Shown here piece by piece: positions 1 through 6,262 of a DNA stretch of 9,213 nt. Within the stretch, counting starts at the first letter, position 1. Each line of letters begins with the position of its first letter. The stretch comes from PALSA-607 sp036510735 (GTDB taxonomy: Bacteria; Actinomycetota; Actinomycetes; Acidothermales; Acidothermaceae). Made by a program: the position numbers and the translations under genes. The stretch lies in assembly GCA_036510735.1 (NCBI GenBank), contig DATCDK010000067.1, positions 1 to 9,213 on the forward strand. Reading direction: 5' to 3'. The notes under the pieces are model-generated. The model ran no database searches. It was not told the DNA's origin and was given only the letters and a program-made list of their open reading frames with translations.

Positions 1-1
1 C

Positions 2-844
2 GGCCTGCACGTCGACGTCCAGCCGTCGGGGTGGCGTTTCGCCGCGCATGAAGGGGGCGACGAACGGCGGGCGCGCGGCATGCTCGCGCGCGATCTCGAC
101 GTCCTCGAAGAACACACGCAGGGCTACGCCGGCCCGCTCAAGCTGCAGGTGGCTGGGCCGTGGACGCTCGCGTCCTCGCTCGAGTTGCACTATGGCGACA
201 AAGCCCTCGCCGATGTCGGTGCCGTCCGCGATATCACCGAAGCACTCGCGGAAGGTATCGCCGGTGTTGCCAGGGACGTCGGCAAGCGCGTCCCTGGCGC
301 GGCAATCGTCGTCCAGTTTGATGAGCCGTTGATCGCCGCCGTGTTGCTTGGGCGCGTGCCGACCGCGAGTGGATTCGGCACACTGCGCATCGTCGAACCT
401 CCTACCGTGATCGAGCGCTTGAAGGTCGTGGTCGACGCAGTGACCGCGGTCGGTGCGACGCCCATCGCGCATTGCTGCGCGGCGTCGCCACCCGTCGGTC
501 TGTTCGTCGAGGCGGGCATGCGTGCGGTCAGCCTCGACGCGACACTTCTGACCGAGCGGGACGACGATGAGCTCGGCCAGGCGATCGAGTCGGGCGTCGC
601 GTTGTTCCTCGGCCTCGTGCCGTCGCTCGACGTCGATCCAGTGCCTCGAATCGGTGAGATCGTCGCGCCTGCTCGACGGCTGTGGTCACGACTCGGCTTT
701 GCACCGGAGAATCTGACTCGCGACGTAGTCGTCACGCCGACCTGCGGACTCGCCGGATCGTCGCCGGCCTGGCCGCGCACCGCTTACCGCATCTGCCGTG
801 AAGCCGCGATCGTGTTGCTCGAAGCCCCGGAGGAGAACTCGTGA
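2..844 (+). CDS. MetE-like methionine synthase-family protein, 3' part (5' end outside window)
   Basis: The reading frame is open from the window edge, so the start lies upstream; about 280 residues are visible. The fragment looks like the C-terminal, cobalamin-independent methionine synthase (MetE) barrel, which moves a methyl group to a thiol through a zinc site. Seen: GPWTLA near visible residue 51, QFDEP near 105, a His-Cys-Cys at about 157-159 and a late Cys in TPTCGLAGS at about 248. These match the His-x-Cys ... Cys spacing of the MetE zinc site; the acidic ligand may be the Asp in SLDATLL. Actinobacteria usually carry this short MetE-like gene directly before ligA (Rv3015c in Mycobacterium tuberculosis, from memory), and its substrate there is not established. 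The stop codon overlaps the ligA GTG as GTGA, so the two genes are probably co-transcribed and translationally coupled. Family assignment is fairly sure; the exact reaction is not. Confidence 0.85.
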   Translation, partial: GLHVDVQPSGWRFAAHEGGDERRARGMLARDLDVLEEHTQGYAGPLKLQVAGPWTLASSLELHYGDKALADVGAVRDITEALAEGIAGVARDVGKRVPGAAIVVQFDEPLIAAVLLGRVPTASGFGTLRIVEPPTVIERLKVVVDAVTAVGATPIAHCCAASPPVGLFVEAGMRAVSLDATLLTERDDDELGQAIESGVALFLGLVPSLDVDPVPRIGEIVAPARRLWSRLGFAPENLTRDVVVTPTCGLAGSSPAWPRTAYRICREAAIVLLEAPEENS

Positions 845-2979
845 GCCGCCCGTCCGTGACGCGCCCATCTGTGACCGAGCCGGAATCCGACGGTGTACCG
901 GTCGATGTCGCGCAACGCCACGCCGTCCTCGCTGCTGAGCTCGACGATCACGCGTATCGGTATTACGTGCTCGATTCGCCGATCGTGTCTGACGCGGAGT
1001 ACGACACCGCGATACGCGAACTGACCGCGATCGAAGACTCGTATCCGCAACTACGCACTCCTGATTCGCCGACGCAGAAAGTCGCCGGCAGTTACTCGAC
1101 GCAGTTCACTCCCGTCACCCACCTGCAGCGACTGCTCAGCCTCGACAACGTGTTCTCGTTCGACGAGCTGGAAACGTGGGCTGCTCGCACCGAACGCGAT
1201 GCGGGGGAGTCCGTCAGTTACCTGTGCGAGTTGAAGGTCGACGGGCTCGCGGTCGACCTCGTCTACGAGAAGGGCGTACTGGTCCGGGGCGCCACCCGTG
1301 GCGATGGCTATACGGGCGAAGACATCACCCCGAACATCCGCACGATCGCCGACATACCGCAAACTCTCAAGGCCGGCGCCGGGGTGCCGGTGCCAGAACT
1401 GCTCGAGGTTCGCGGCGAGGTGTACTTCCCGGTCGCGAAGTTCGCCGACCTCAATGCCAGCTTGGTCGAGGCAGGCAAGGCGCCGTTCGCGAATCCGCGC
1501 AACGCCGCAGCAGGGTCGCTGCGGCAAAAGGACCCGCGGGTGTCGGCGAGTCGGCCGCTGCGCATGGTTGTACACGGGTTCGGTGCGGTTGGCGGGTTCG
1601 CGCCGGTGCGGCAGTCGCAGGCGTATGAGGCGTTTGCGGCGTGGGGGCTTCCGACGAGCGATCGTGTTCGGGTCGTGCCGACGCTTACCAAGGTCGAGGA
1701 GTTCATCGCCCACTACGGCGAACATCGGCACGACGTCGAGCACGAGATCGACGGGGTTGTCGTGAAGGTTGACGAGGTCTCGCTGCAACGCCGCCTCGGC
1801 ACGACGTCGAGGGCGCCGCGATGGGCGATTGCTTACAAATACCCGCCTGAAGAAGTCACCACGAAGCTGCTCGAGATCCGGGTGAATGTCGGCCGCACCG
1901 GCCGGGTCACCCCGTTCGGCGTCATGGAGCCGGTGAAGGTCTCCGGATCGACCGTCGAGAACGCCACGCTGCACAACGAGGACGAGATCAAGCGCAAGGG
2001 TGTTCTCATCGGCGACACGGTGGTGCTGCGCAAGGCCGGCGATGTCATTCCCGAGATCGTCGGTCCGGTGGTCGACCTGCGCGACGGCACCGAGCACGCC
2101 TTCGTTTTTCCCACCGTGTGCCCGGAGTGCGGCACACCGTTGTCTCGACCTGAGGGTGAGGCCGATACGCGGTGCCCGAATCAGCGGTCGTGCCCAGCGC
2201 AACTGCGTGAACGGCTGTTCCACCTGGCGGGCCGCGGCGCGTTCGACATTGAGGTACTCGGCTACGAGGCGGCGGCGGCGCTGCTCGAGTCGGGTGTGAT
2301 CGTCGACGAGGGTGACCTCTTTTCGTTGACCAGCGCGGAGCTCGCCGGAGTCGCGTTCTTCACCAAGCAGGACGGCGCTTTGAAGGCGAACGCGGAGAAG
2401 CTGATCGAGAATCTCGATGCCGCAAAGACGCGACCGCTGTGGCTAGTGCTCGTCGCGTTGTCGATTCGGCATGTCGGCCCGACCGCAGCGCAGGCGCTGG
2501 CCCGCGTGTTCGGCTCGATCGACGCGATTCGCGAGGCATCGGCGGCCGACTTGGCCGCCGCTGACGGCGTGGGCATGACGATCGCGCAGTCGATTGGTGA
2601 GTGGTTCGAGGTCGATTGGCACGCCGACATCGTGCGCAAGTGGGCGGCGGCGGGGGTCCGGATGGCCGACGAGCGCACTGACGAAGGTCCGCTGCCACTT
2701 GCTGGGCTGACCCTCGTCGTTACCGGATCGTTGACCGACTGGAGTCGCGACTCCGCGACCGAAGCCATTCAGAACGCCGGTGGCAAGGTGGCTGGCTCCG
2801 TGTCGAAGAAGACCGATTTCGTGGTCGTGGGCGACAACCCTGGCTCCAAGTCCGACAAGGCGCTCAGTCTCGGCGTGCCGGTGCTCGATGAAGCCGGCTT
2901 CCGGATCTTGCTCGACGATGGGCCGGACGCCGCGCGCAGCGCAGGTGGGTCGGGTCAGCTAGGCAACCAAGTGAGCTGA
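841..2979 (+). CDS. ligA: NAD-dependent DNA ligase LigA
   Basis: LigA seals nicks in duplex DNA using NAD+, joining Okazaki fragments and finishing repair. All domains are present in the 712 residues. The Ia/adenylation start has DHAYRYYVLDSP at about 36-47. The nucleotidyltransferase core has catalytic Lys132 in LKVDG, followed by RGDGYTGEDIT and later EIDGVVVKV (302-310). An OB fold carries GRTGRVTPFG near 351-360. A four-Cys zinc finger uses C427, C430, C445 and C451. Helix-hairpin-helix repeats follow (about 535-590, with SIRHVGPTAA), then a C-terminal BRCT domain (about 617-692). The GTG start is supported by GGAGGAG at 829-835, five bases upstream, and by the four-base overlap with the preceding gene. 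The first 20 residues include the pentapeptide RPSVT twice and look like a loose extension. The last ~18 residues are Gly/Ser-rich and are encoded partly by a DNA repeat (see 2942-3010). Length is slightly above the usual ~670-690. Confidence 0.98.
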   Translation: MSRPSVTRPSVTEPESDGVPVDVAQRHAVLAAELDDHAYRYYVLDSPIVSDAEYDTAIRELTAIEDSYPQLRTPDSPTQKVAGSYSTQFTPVTHLQRLLSLDNVFSFDELETWAARTERDAGESVSYLCELKVDGLAVDLVYEKGVLVRGATRGDGYTGEDITPNIRTIADIPQTLKAGAGVPVPELLEVRGEVYFPVAKFADLNASLVEAGKAPFANPRNAAAGSLRQKDPRVSASRPLRMVVHGFGAVGGFAPVRQSQAYEAFAAWGLPTSDRVRVVPTLTKVEEFIAHYGEHRHDVEHEIDGVVVKVDEVSLQRRLGTTSRAPRWAIAYKYPPEEVTTKLLEIRVNVGRTGRVTPFGVMEPVKVSGSTVENATLHNEDEIKRKGVLIGDTVVLRKAGDVIPEIVGPVVDLRDGTEHAFVFPTVCPECGTPLSRPEGEADTRCPNQRSCPAQLRERLFHLAGRGAFDIEVLGYEAAAALLESGVIVDEGDLFSLTSAELAGVAFFTKQDGALKANAEKLIENLDAAKTRPLWLVLVALSIRHVGPTAAQALARVFGSIDAIREASAADLAAADGVGMTIAQSIGEWFEVDWHADIVRKWAAAGVRMADERTDEGPLPLAGLTLVVTGSLTDWSRDSATEAIQNAGGKVAGSVSKKTDFVVVGDNPGSKSDKALSLGVPVLDEAGFRILLDDGPDAARSAGGSGQLGNQVS

Positions 2980-3010
2980 CCCTCCAGAGACAGGTGGGTG
3001 GGGTCAGCTA
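2942..3010. repeat. Direct repeat with central inverted copy at the ligA 3' end
   Basis: Two 20-bp copies, at 2942-2961 and 2991-3010, differ by one base (C/G at 2951/3000). Between them lies an inverted copy of their shared core: GGGTCAGCT at 2952-2960 and 3001-3009, AGCTGACCC at 2974-2982. The middle copy can pair with either flank to give mutually exclusive 9-bp stems (13-nt or 18-nt loops). AGAGACA is also repeated at 2986 and 3010. The left copy and the middle arm lie in the end of ligA, the middle arm including its stop codon. It may act as a terminator or attenuator between ligA and the GGDEF gene, or be a dispersed REP-like element. The repeats are directly seen; the function is inferred. 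Confidence 0.7.
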
Positions 3011-3078
3011 GAGACACGCGGGGGCGGGCGCACCGGAATGGGCCACCTGCCGTATCCATTCAGCGACCGGTGCTGACG

Positions 3079-4398
3079 ATGCTCGAAGAAATGAGCGAGC
3101 AGACCGATCACCGCAACACGCCGCCCGTGCCTGGGACGGCGTTGTGGTGGTATCTCTGGTCGGTCATCGTGCTCGCAGTTGCCATCCTCGTGGTTGCGGC
3201 CGGGGGCCTGCACCACGACGACATCTCGGCGATCGCGCGGCGGCCCGCGTTCTGGCTAGTTGCTGCTCCGATGGTTGTGACGACCCTGCGCCCGATCGTC
3301 CCGAAGAACCGTGCTGGCGATGGAACTTTCGCGCTCGTCGTATTCCTCTTCGCGCTGCTGCTGTATGTCGGACTGCCTGCAGCCGCGTTCCTGTGCTCGG
3401 TCACCATGCTGCTGCGCGGCGCTATGTACAAGCAGTCGTTCCTTCGCAACGTCTTCAACGTCGCTCAGCACGTGGTGACGCTCGGCACGTCGTGGTTGGT
3501 GTTGCGTGCGTTCGGAATCGATCCAACGCCGCTCCATACGTGGACGTTCACCGAGTCGTCGATCCGGGTGAGCGAACTCGTCGCGGTCGGCCTTGCCGGC
3601 ATTGCGTACCTGGTGGTGAACAACGGCACGGTCTACATCGCGGTGGCAATCAGCGACGGCACGTCCCTCTTCTCCATTATTCGCGAGGATGTGCGGCACC
3701 TGGCGATCGTCGGCGTAGCGATGGTCAGCCTGTCGCCGCTCGTGTTGATCGTCATGGTGCACATGTGGCCGCTCGTTCCGCTCTTCTATCCGGCGCTCGT
3801 GTCGCTGTACCAAAACGCGACGTTGTCGGTGGCGCGCGAACACGACGCGCTGCACGACTCACTTACCGGGCTTGGCAACCGCGAGATGCTGCATCGCGAA
3901 GCTTCGAAGGTGTTCGATGGCTTGGCACGTCAGCACGTCGGGATCGCGGTACTCGTCCTCGACCTTGACGGGTTCAAGAGCGTCAACGACCAGCTCGGCC
4001 ACGCTGCTGGCGATCGGTTGCTGCAGGTGGTGGCTGAACGATTGACGGCCGTCGTGCGCCCCACCGACGTTGTCGCGCGCTTGGGCGGCGACGAGTTCGT
4101 GGTGATCGTGCAAGACGTGGCAAGCATCGCCCTCGCGCGCACCACCGCCGTCCGACTTCTTGATCGGGTGAACGGACCGTGTCAGATCGACGGCAACTCA
4201 CTGGAGCTCCGAGCCAGCCTGGGTGTCGCACTTGCTCCTGACCACGGGGTCGACTTCGACTCGCTGCTGCGCCGGGCCGACCGCGCGATGTACGTCGCGA
4301 AGGGTGCTGGCTGTGGTGTCGCGGTGTTCGATCCGGCGCAGGACGGCGACCGTGGCCGAATCCCGGTGACCTACGGGGCCACCGGCACCGACAGCTGA
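3079..4398 (+). CDS. Membrane-anchored diguanylate cyclase (GGDEF domain)
   Basis: This predicted inner-membrane enzyme joins two GTP into cyclic di-GMP. With the ATG at 3079 it has 439 residues. Several hydrophobic segments (about 21-42, 57-70, 84-112, 130-145, 165-191, 208-245) form a membrane region. A GGDEF domain follows from about 255: DSLTGLGNR (260-268), metal-binding DLDGFK (295-300), ND (303-304) and an intact GGDEF at 336-340. RPTD at 327-330, five residues before GGDEF, is a canonical RxxD product-inhibition site, so the enzyme is probably active and feedback-limited. There is no EAL domain; only ~30 residues follow the cyclase fold. The start is uncertain: the frame is open back to a GTG at 2998, but that part is repeat DNA; GTG 3070 and ATG 3091 are also possible, and none has a good ribosome-binding site. 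It follows ligA by 99 bp and converges with the next gene, stop codons 15 bp apart. What the membrane part senses is unknown. Confidence 0.92.
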   Translation: MLEEMSEQTDHRNTPPVPGTALWWYLWSVIVLAVAILVVAAGGLHHDDISAIARRPAFWLVAAPMVVTTLRPIVPKNRAGDGTFALVVFLFALLLYVGLPAAAFLCSVTMLLRGAMYKQSFLRNVFNVAQHVVTLGTSWLVLRAFGIDPTPLHTWTFTESSIRVSELVAVGLAGIAYLVVNNGTVYIAVAISDGTSLFSIIREDVRHLAIVGVAMVSLSPLVLIVMVHMWPLVPLFYPALVSLYQNATLSVAREHDALHDSLTGLGNREMLHREASKVFDGLARQHVGIAVLVLDLDGFKSVNDQLGHAAGDRLLQVVAERLTAVVRPTDVVARLGGDEFVVIVQDVASIALARTTAVRLLDRVNGPCQIDGNSLELRASLGVALAPDHGVDFDSLLRRADRAMYVAKGAGCGVAVFDPAQDGDRGRIPVTYGATGTDS

Positions 4399-4413
4399 GA
4401 GGCTCGCGGAACC

Positions 4414-4938
4414 TCAGGTGGTTGAGCTGGGGGTCCGTGCACCTTGGCGGATGGTCTTGACGTCGCCGCGCAGCTGCTTCACGTCGCGGCGAAGGGTCTT
4501 GATCGCCGGGCGGACTGACTTCAAGTCGGCGATGGTCGTGGCGCCGTCGACGTCCGACTTGATGGTCGACAGGTCGGTGAGCATCGTGGCGATGTCGCCG
4601 TCGATCGTCGTCTTCTGCGCCCCGGTCAGCTTCGTGCTCGCGTCGACCTTGGTCTGAGCCGTCGTGAGCGTGCCGGTTGCCTTCGCGACCCGGGCGTCAA
4701 CGCGGGCTTGGATGGCTGACAATGAACGCCCGCCGGCGACCGAAACCCCGCCGGTCGATCCACCCGACGATACCGACGCCAGGAGCGCCGACGCGTCGGA
4801 CGTCGAGGGGTTGGATGTCGAGGGGTTGGATGTCGAGGGTGACGTGCTGCCGGTCGCGGCCGCGGCCACCCCAGCGCCCCCGACGAGTAGGCCAGCCACG
4901 GTGACGCCGGCGATGAGGGACTTGCGGGTGACATTCAT
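4414..4938 (-). CDS. Small secreted alpha-helical protein of unknown function
   Basis: I do not recognise a named family, though similar short secreted helical proteins occur in other actinobacteria. The 174-residue product starts with a Sec signal peptide: basic MNVTRK, a hydrophobic core (about 8-24) and an Ala-rich cleavage region ending near A28. Next comes a Ser/Thr/Pro-rich linker with PSTSN, PSTSN, PSTSD (about 34-48), then a Gly/Ser stretch (55-70). The rest (about 72-165) looks like two to three charged helices with Lys/Asp/Thr repeats and no Cys. The ATG at 4938 is chosen because AGGAG (4945-4949 on this strand) lies six bases before it and the signal peptide begins there; an in-frame ATG at 4977 would put 13 polar residues ahead of it. 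The protein probably acts outside the membrane or in the wall. It is divergent from the MmcQ/YjbR gene across 120 bp and convergent with the GGDEF gene. Confidence 0.8.
   Translation of the reverse strand: MNVTRKSLIAGVTVAGLLVGGAGVAAAATGSTSPSTSNPSTSNPSTSDASALLASVSSGGSTGGVSVAGGRSLSAIQARVDARVAKATGTLTTAQTKVDASTKLTGAQKTTIDGDIATMLTDLSTIKSDVDGATTIADLKSVRPAIKTLRRDVKQLRGDVKTIRQGARTPSSTT
4802..4839. repeat. 15-bp in-frame tandem repeat in the secreted-protein gene
   Basis: GTCGAGGGGTTGGAT occurs twice without change (4802-4816 and 4817-4831), then a partial third copy (4832-4839). On the minus strand each unit encodes one Ser-Thr/Asn-Pro-Ser-Thr pentapeptide of the linker after the signal peptide. The unit is a multiple of three, so copy number can change without breaking the frame. 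Confidence 0.85.
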
Positions 4939-5046
4939 GGAGAACTCCTGGGTCGGTGTCTTGGTTGTCTCCTGCAATGTCGGTCGCGCACGTCAGGCGA
5001 CGACGCGGCGTCATGTACGAGGGAGGTAAACCCGCGGCGTCCGTAT

Positions 5047-5059
5047 TAATGTTCGGGAA
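5047..5059 (+). promoter_or_regulatory. Candidate -10 element for leaderless mmcQ/yjbR-type gene
   Basis: TAATGT at 5047-5052 (inside the AT-rich run TATTAATGT) fits the actinobacterial TANNNT -10 pattern. Its last T lies seven bases before the A of the ATG at 5059, exactly where a transcript starting at the start codon would need it. No ribosome-binding site sits at a usable distance (the GGGAGG at 5020-5025 is over 30 bases away). No clear -35 is seen. The promoter is inferred. Confidence 0.45.
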
Positions 5060-5457
5060 TGGCCAGCTTCGACGACGTGCGCCGGATCGCGCTGTCACTG
5101 CCCGACACGACCGAGGCCGTGTCATGGGGCAACGCGCACTGGCGGGTTAAGAACAAGGGATTCGTGTGGGAGCGCCCACTGAATCAAAGCGACCACGCGG
5201 CTCTCGAGGCGCTCGGTGCGGCGGCTCCAGAAGGCGCCTTGCTGGGTGTGCGGGTGGCCGACCTCGGTGTGAGGGAGGCGATGATCGCCGACGATCCGGC
5301 GCTGTTCTTCACGATTCCGCACTTCGACGGCTTTCCGGCGATCTTGGTCCGGCTCGATCTGATCGGCGTCCCCGAGCTCGAGGAGCTGATCGTCGAGGCG
5401 TGGCTGGACCGGGCGCCCAAGCGGCTGGCGCAGCAGTACCTCGACGGGCAGGCGTGA
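5059..5457 (+). CDS. MmcQ/YjbR-family protein
   Basis: This 132-residue cytosolic protein belongs to the MmcQ/YjbR (DUF419) family, small single-domain proteins with a double-wing DNA-binding-like fold whose cellular role is mostly unknown. Family features seen: the N-terminal helix and SLPDTTEAVSWGNAHWRV (residues about 13-30), a strand-rich centre with FVWERPL, the segment DDPALFFTIPHFDGFPAILVRLD (about 74-96), and the C-terminal helix pair ELEELIVEAWLDRAPKRLAQQYL. Length is normal for the family and the reading frame looks intact. It has no signal peptide or membrane segment. ATG 5059 is preferred because the family N-terminus begins there; no Shine-Dalgarno is present, which fits leaderless translation. 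It stands alone, divergent from the secreted-protein gene. Family call is confident; function is not known, and DNA binding is only suggested by the fold. Confidence 0.9.
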   Translation: MASFDDVRRIALSLPDTTEAVSWGNAHWRVKNKGFVWERPLNQSDHAALEALGAAAPEGALLGVRVADLGVREAMIADDPALFFTIPHFDGFPAILVRLDLIGVPELEELIVEAWLDRAPKRLAQQYLDGQA

Positions 5458-5535
5458 TTTCGTAGCGTTCTCGGAACGATCGGTGGCTAGCTTCGTCCGC
5501 AACATGTAGCTGGTCTGAGAACAGGCGGAGAACCA

Positions 5536-5715
5536 GTGACGACCCAGTCGGACGCCGTGTTCGACCGGCGGTTCAACCGGGCGCGCTACGACGCCGACGC
5601 GACGATCGCTGCGTTCGCCACGCGGTTGCGCGACGAAGTTGACCACGAGCGCGTGCAACACGACCTGCTCGACGTTGTCCGCCGATCTGTGGAGCCGAGT
5701 CACGTCGCCGTCTGA
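5536..5715 (+). pseudogene. Remnant of an actinobacterial membrane protein's cytosolic linker (or 59-residue small ORF)
   Basis: A GTG at 5536 with GGAG at 5527-5530 opens 59 codons. The product is soluble and charged: DRRFNRARYDADATIAAF (about 10-27), RLRDEVD (30-36), then DLLDVVRRSVEPSHVAV at the end. From memory this pattern is the juxtamembrane stretch of larger actinobacterial membrane proteins, which typically read like RRFNRxRYDA...LRDEVDL...VV...PxHVSLWLR after several membrane helices. Here the membrane part is missing: the frame is closed by a TAG at 5488. It stops right after HVAV, where homologs usually have Trp, so TGA at 5713 may be a TGG-to-TGA change; reading through gives only VRSAS before another TGA at 5731. 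I favour a decayed 3' end of a lost gene. A genuine small protein remains possible because the frame has a ribosome-binding site and is internally intact. Confidence 0.5.
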
Positions 5716-5753
5716 GTCCGCTCGGCGTCCTGAGCCCGCCCGCCGTCCGACCT

Positions 5754-5793
5754 TTGGTCCTGAACGGGCGCAAGAACGACCGTTGAGGACCAA
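5754..5793. terminator. 14-bp-stem hairpin, probable bidirectional terminator
   Basis: TTGGTCCTGAACGG (5754-5767) and CCGTTGAGGACCAA (5780-5793) pair over 14 positions with a single G-G mismatch, leaving a 12-nt loop. It begins seven bases beyond the stop codon of the minus-strand DoxX-like gene and 38 bases beyond the plus-strand remnant, so it fits a shared terminator between converging units. Neither side has a T-tract, as is common for actinobacterial hairpin terminators. The structure is seen; termination is inferred. Confidence 0.65.
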
Positions 5794-5800
5794 CGCCGCT

Positions 5801-6205
5801 TCATTGACGCGGACGTCGATGCTGTCGTCCCGACTGCAGGGCACACCAGATCAGTGGTACCTGGAGTGGTAGCCGGATCCAGTCCTCGACTTTCGTCGCG
5901 AGGACGTCACCGCGCTGGGCATTGATCGCCATCTGCAGGTTGGCGGGCCAGACAACGAGCAGCAGTCCCGTCGCGGCCAGCGCCGCCCAACGGTCACGGC
6001 GCCACAGGCCCACGGCGCACACCAACTCGGCGACCCCGCTGACGTAGACCAGTTCGGTCTTCGCGGGGAGGAACGTCGGGACGATGCGGGTGAATGTCGC
6101 CGGGTGCACAAGATGGACGACGCCGCTCGCGCTGAACGCGGCTGCCACGACGAACGGGGCTCGGCGACGCCAGCGCTCCCTCGTACCGATGTCAGAGCTG
6201 TTCAT
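5801..6205 (-). CDS. DoxX-like small membrane protein (COG4270 type)
   Basis: The 134-residue product has four likely membrane helices (about 16-33, 50-68, 73-92, 112-124). Its motifs are typical of the uncharacterised COG4270/DoxX-like family: GVVHLVHPATFTRIVPTFLP (28-47), YVSGVAELVCAVGL (54-67), WPANLQMAI (86-94) and RLPLQVPLIW (111-120). Related DoxX/MauE proteins are linked to quinone or thiol redox chemistry, but no catalytic residues can be assigned here and the role is unknown. The start is uncertain. ATG 6205 lacks a clear ribosome-binding site. An in-frame GTG at 6226 would add seven residues and sits exactly at the predicted transcription start of a TATGGT -10 element, which would make it leaderless. 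The frame is open farther upstream, but that stretch is antisense to gatC and not protein-like. It is divergent from gatC and followed by the hairpin at 5754-5793. Confidence 0.85.
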   Translation of the reverse strand: MNSSDIGTRERWRRRAPFVVAAAFSASGVVHLVHPATFTRIVPTFLPAKTELVYVSGVAELVCAVGLWRRDRWAALAATGLLLVVWPANLQMAINAQRGDVLATKVEDWIRLPLQVPLIWCALQSGRQHRRPRQ

Positions 6206-6225
6206 CTCGGCCGCTGGGTAATCCA

Positions 6226-6238
6226 CGTTTGCACCATA
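6226..6238 (-). promoter_or_regulatory. Candidate -10 element for the DoxX-like gene
   Basis: On the minus strand TATGGT (plus-strand 6233-6238) matches TANNNT. Its last T is seven bases from position 6226, which is the G of an in-frame GTG. This is the spacing expected of a leaderless transcript starting at that GTG. No clear -35 is seen. It lies only 11 bases from the candidate gatC -10 on the other strand. Inferred. Confidence 0.4.
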
Positions 6239-6262
6239 CGGCGGCCCTCTAGGATGGCGGCT
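6229..6262 (+). promoter_or_regulatory. Candidate promoter of the gatCAB operon
   Basis: TAGGAT at 6250-6255 is a good housekeeping-sigma -10 for actinobacteria, with a partial -35 (TTGCAC, 6229-6234) 15 bases upstream. The predicted start of transcription (6262 or 6263) falls at the gatC ATG, so the operon mRNA may be leaderless. The same bases contain AGGA, which could instead serve as a weak Shine-Dalgarno (AGGATGG, 6251-6257) if transcription starts farther upstream. The two readings cannot be separated from sequence. Confidence 0.5.

Noticed and set aside
1051..2223. Long open frame (390 codons) on the minus strand inside ligA
   Set aside because: It is antisense to a fully conserved LigA; its translation is Arg-rich and has no recognisable domain, as expected from high-GC codon shadows.
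2998..3078. Extended N-terminus of the GGDEF protein from GTG 2998
   Set aside because: These 27 codons lie in repeat and G-rich DNA, have no ribosome-binding site and add a basic, low-complexity stretch before the membrane region.
4391..4430. Possible terminator between the convergent GGDEF and secreted-protein genes
   Set aside because: Only 5-bp pairings (CAGCT/AGCTG and CTGAG/CTCAG) with competing partners and no T-tract; too weak to call.
4939..5018. Specific regulator site upstream of the secreted-protein gene
   Set aside because: The GTTTACCTCC-like stretch on the minus strand hints at an alternative-sigma or response-regulator site, but no repeat or matched -10 is clear enough to call.
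5466..5478. Small palindrome CGTTC-TCG-GAACG just after the MmcQ/YjbR stop
   Set aside because: A five-base stem with a three-base loop is expected by chance and has no T-tract; the 14-bp hairpin downstream is a much better terminator.
5510..5536. CTGGT/ACCAG pairing that would cover the start of the 59-codon frame
   Set aside because: Five pairs with a 17-base loop give little support for translation control.
5122..5844. Minus-strand open frame of 240 codons across the MmcQ/YjbR gene and the following gap
   Set aside because: It opposes a confident MmcQ/YjbR gene and the remnant; the Arg-rich product shows no family features and runs over the hairpin.
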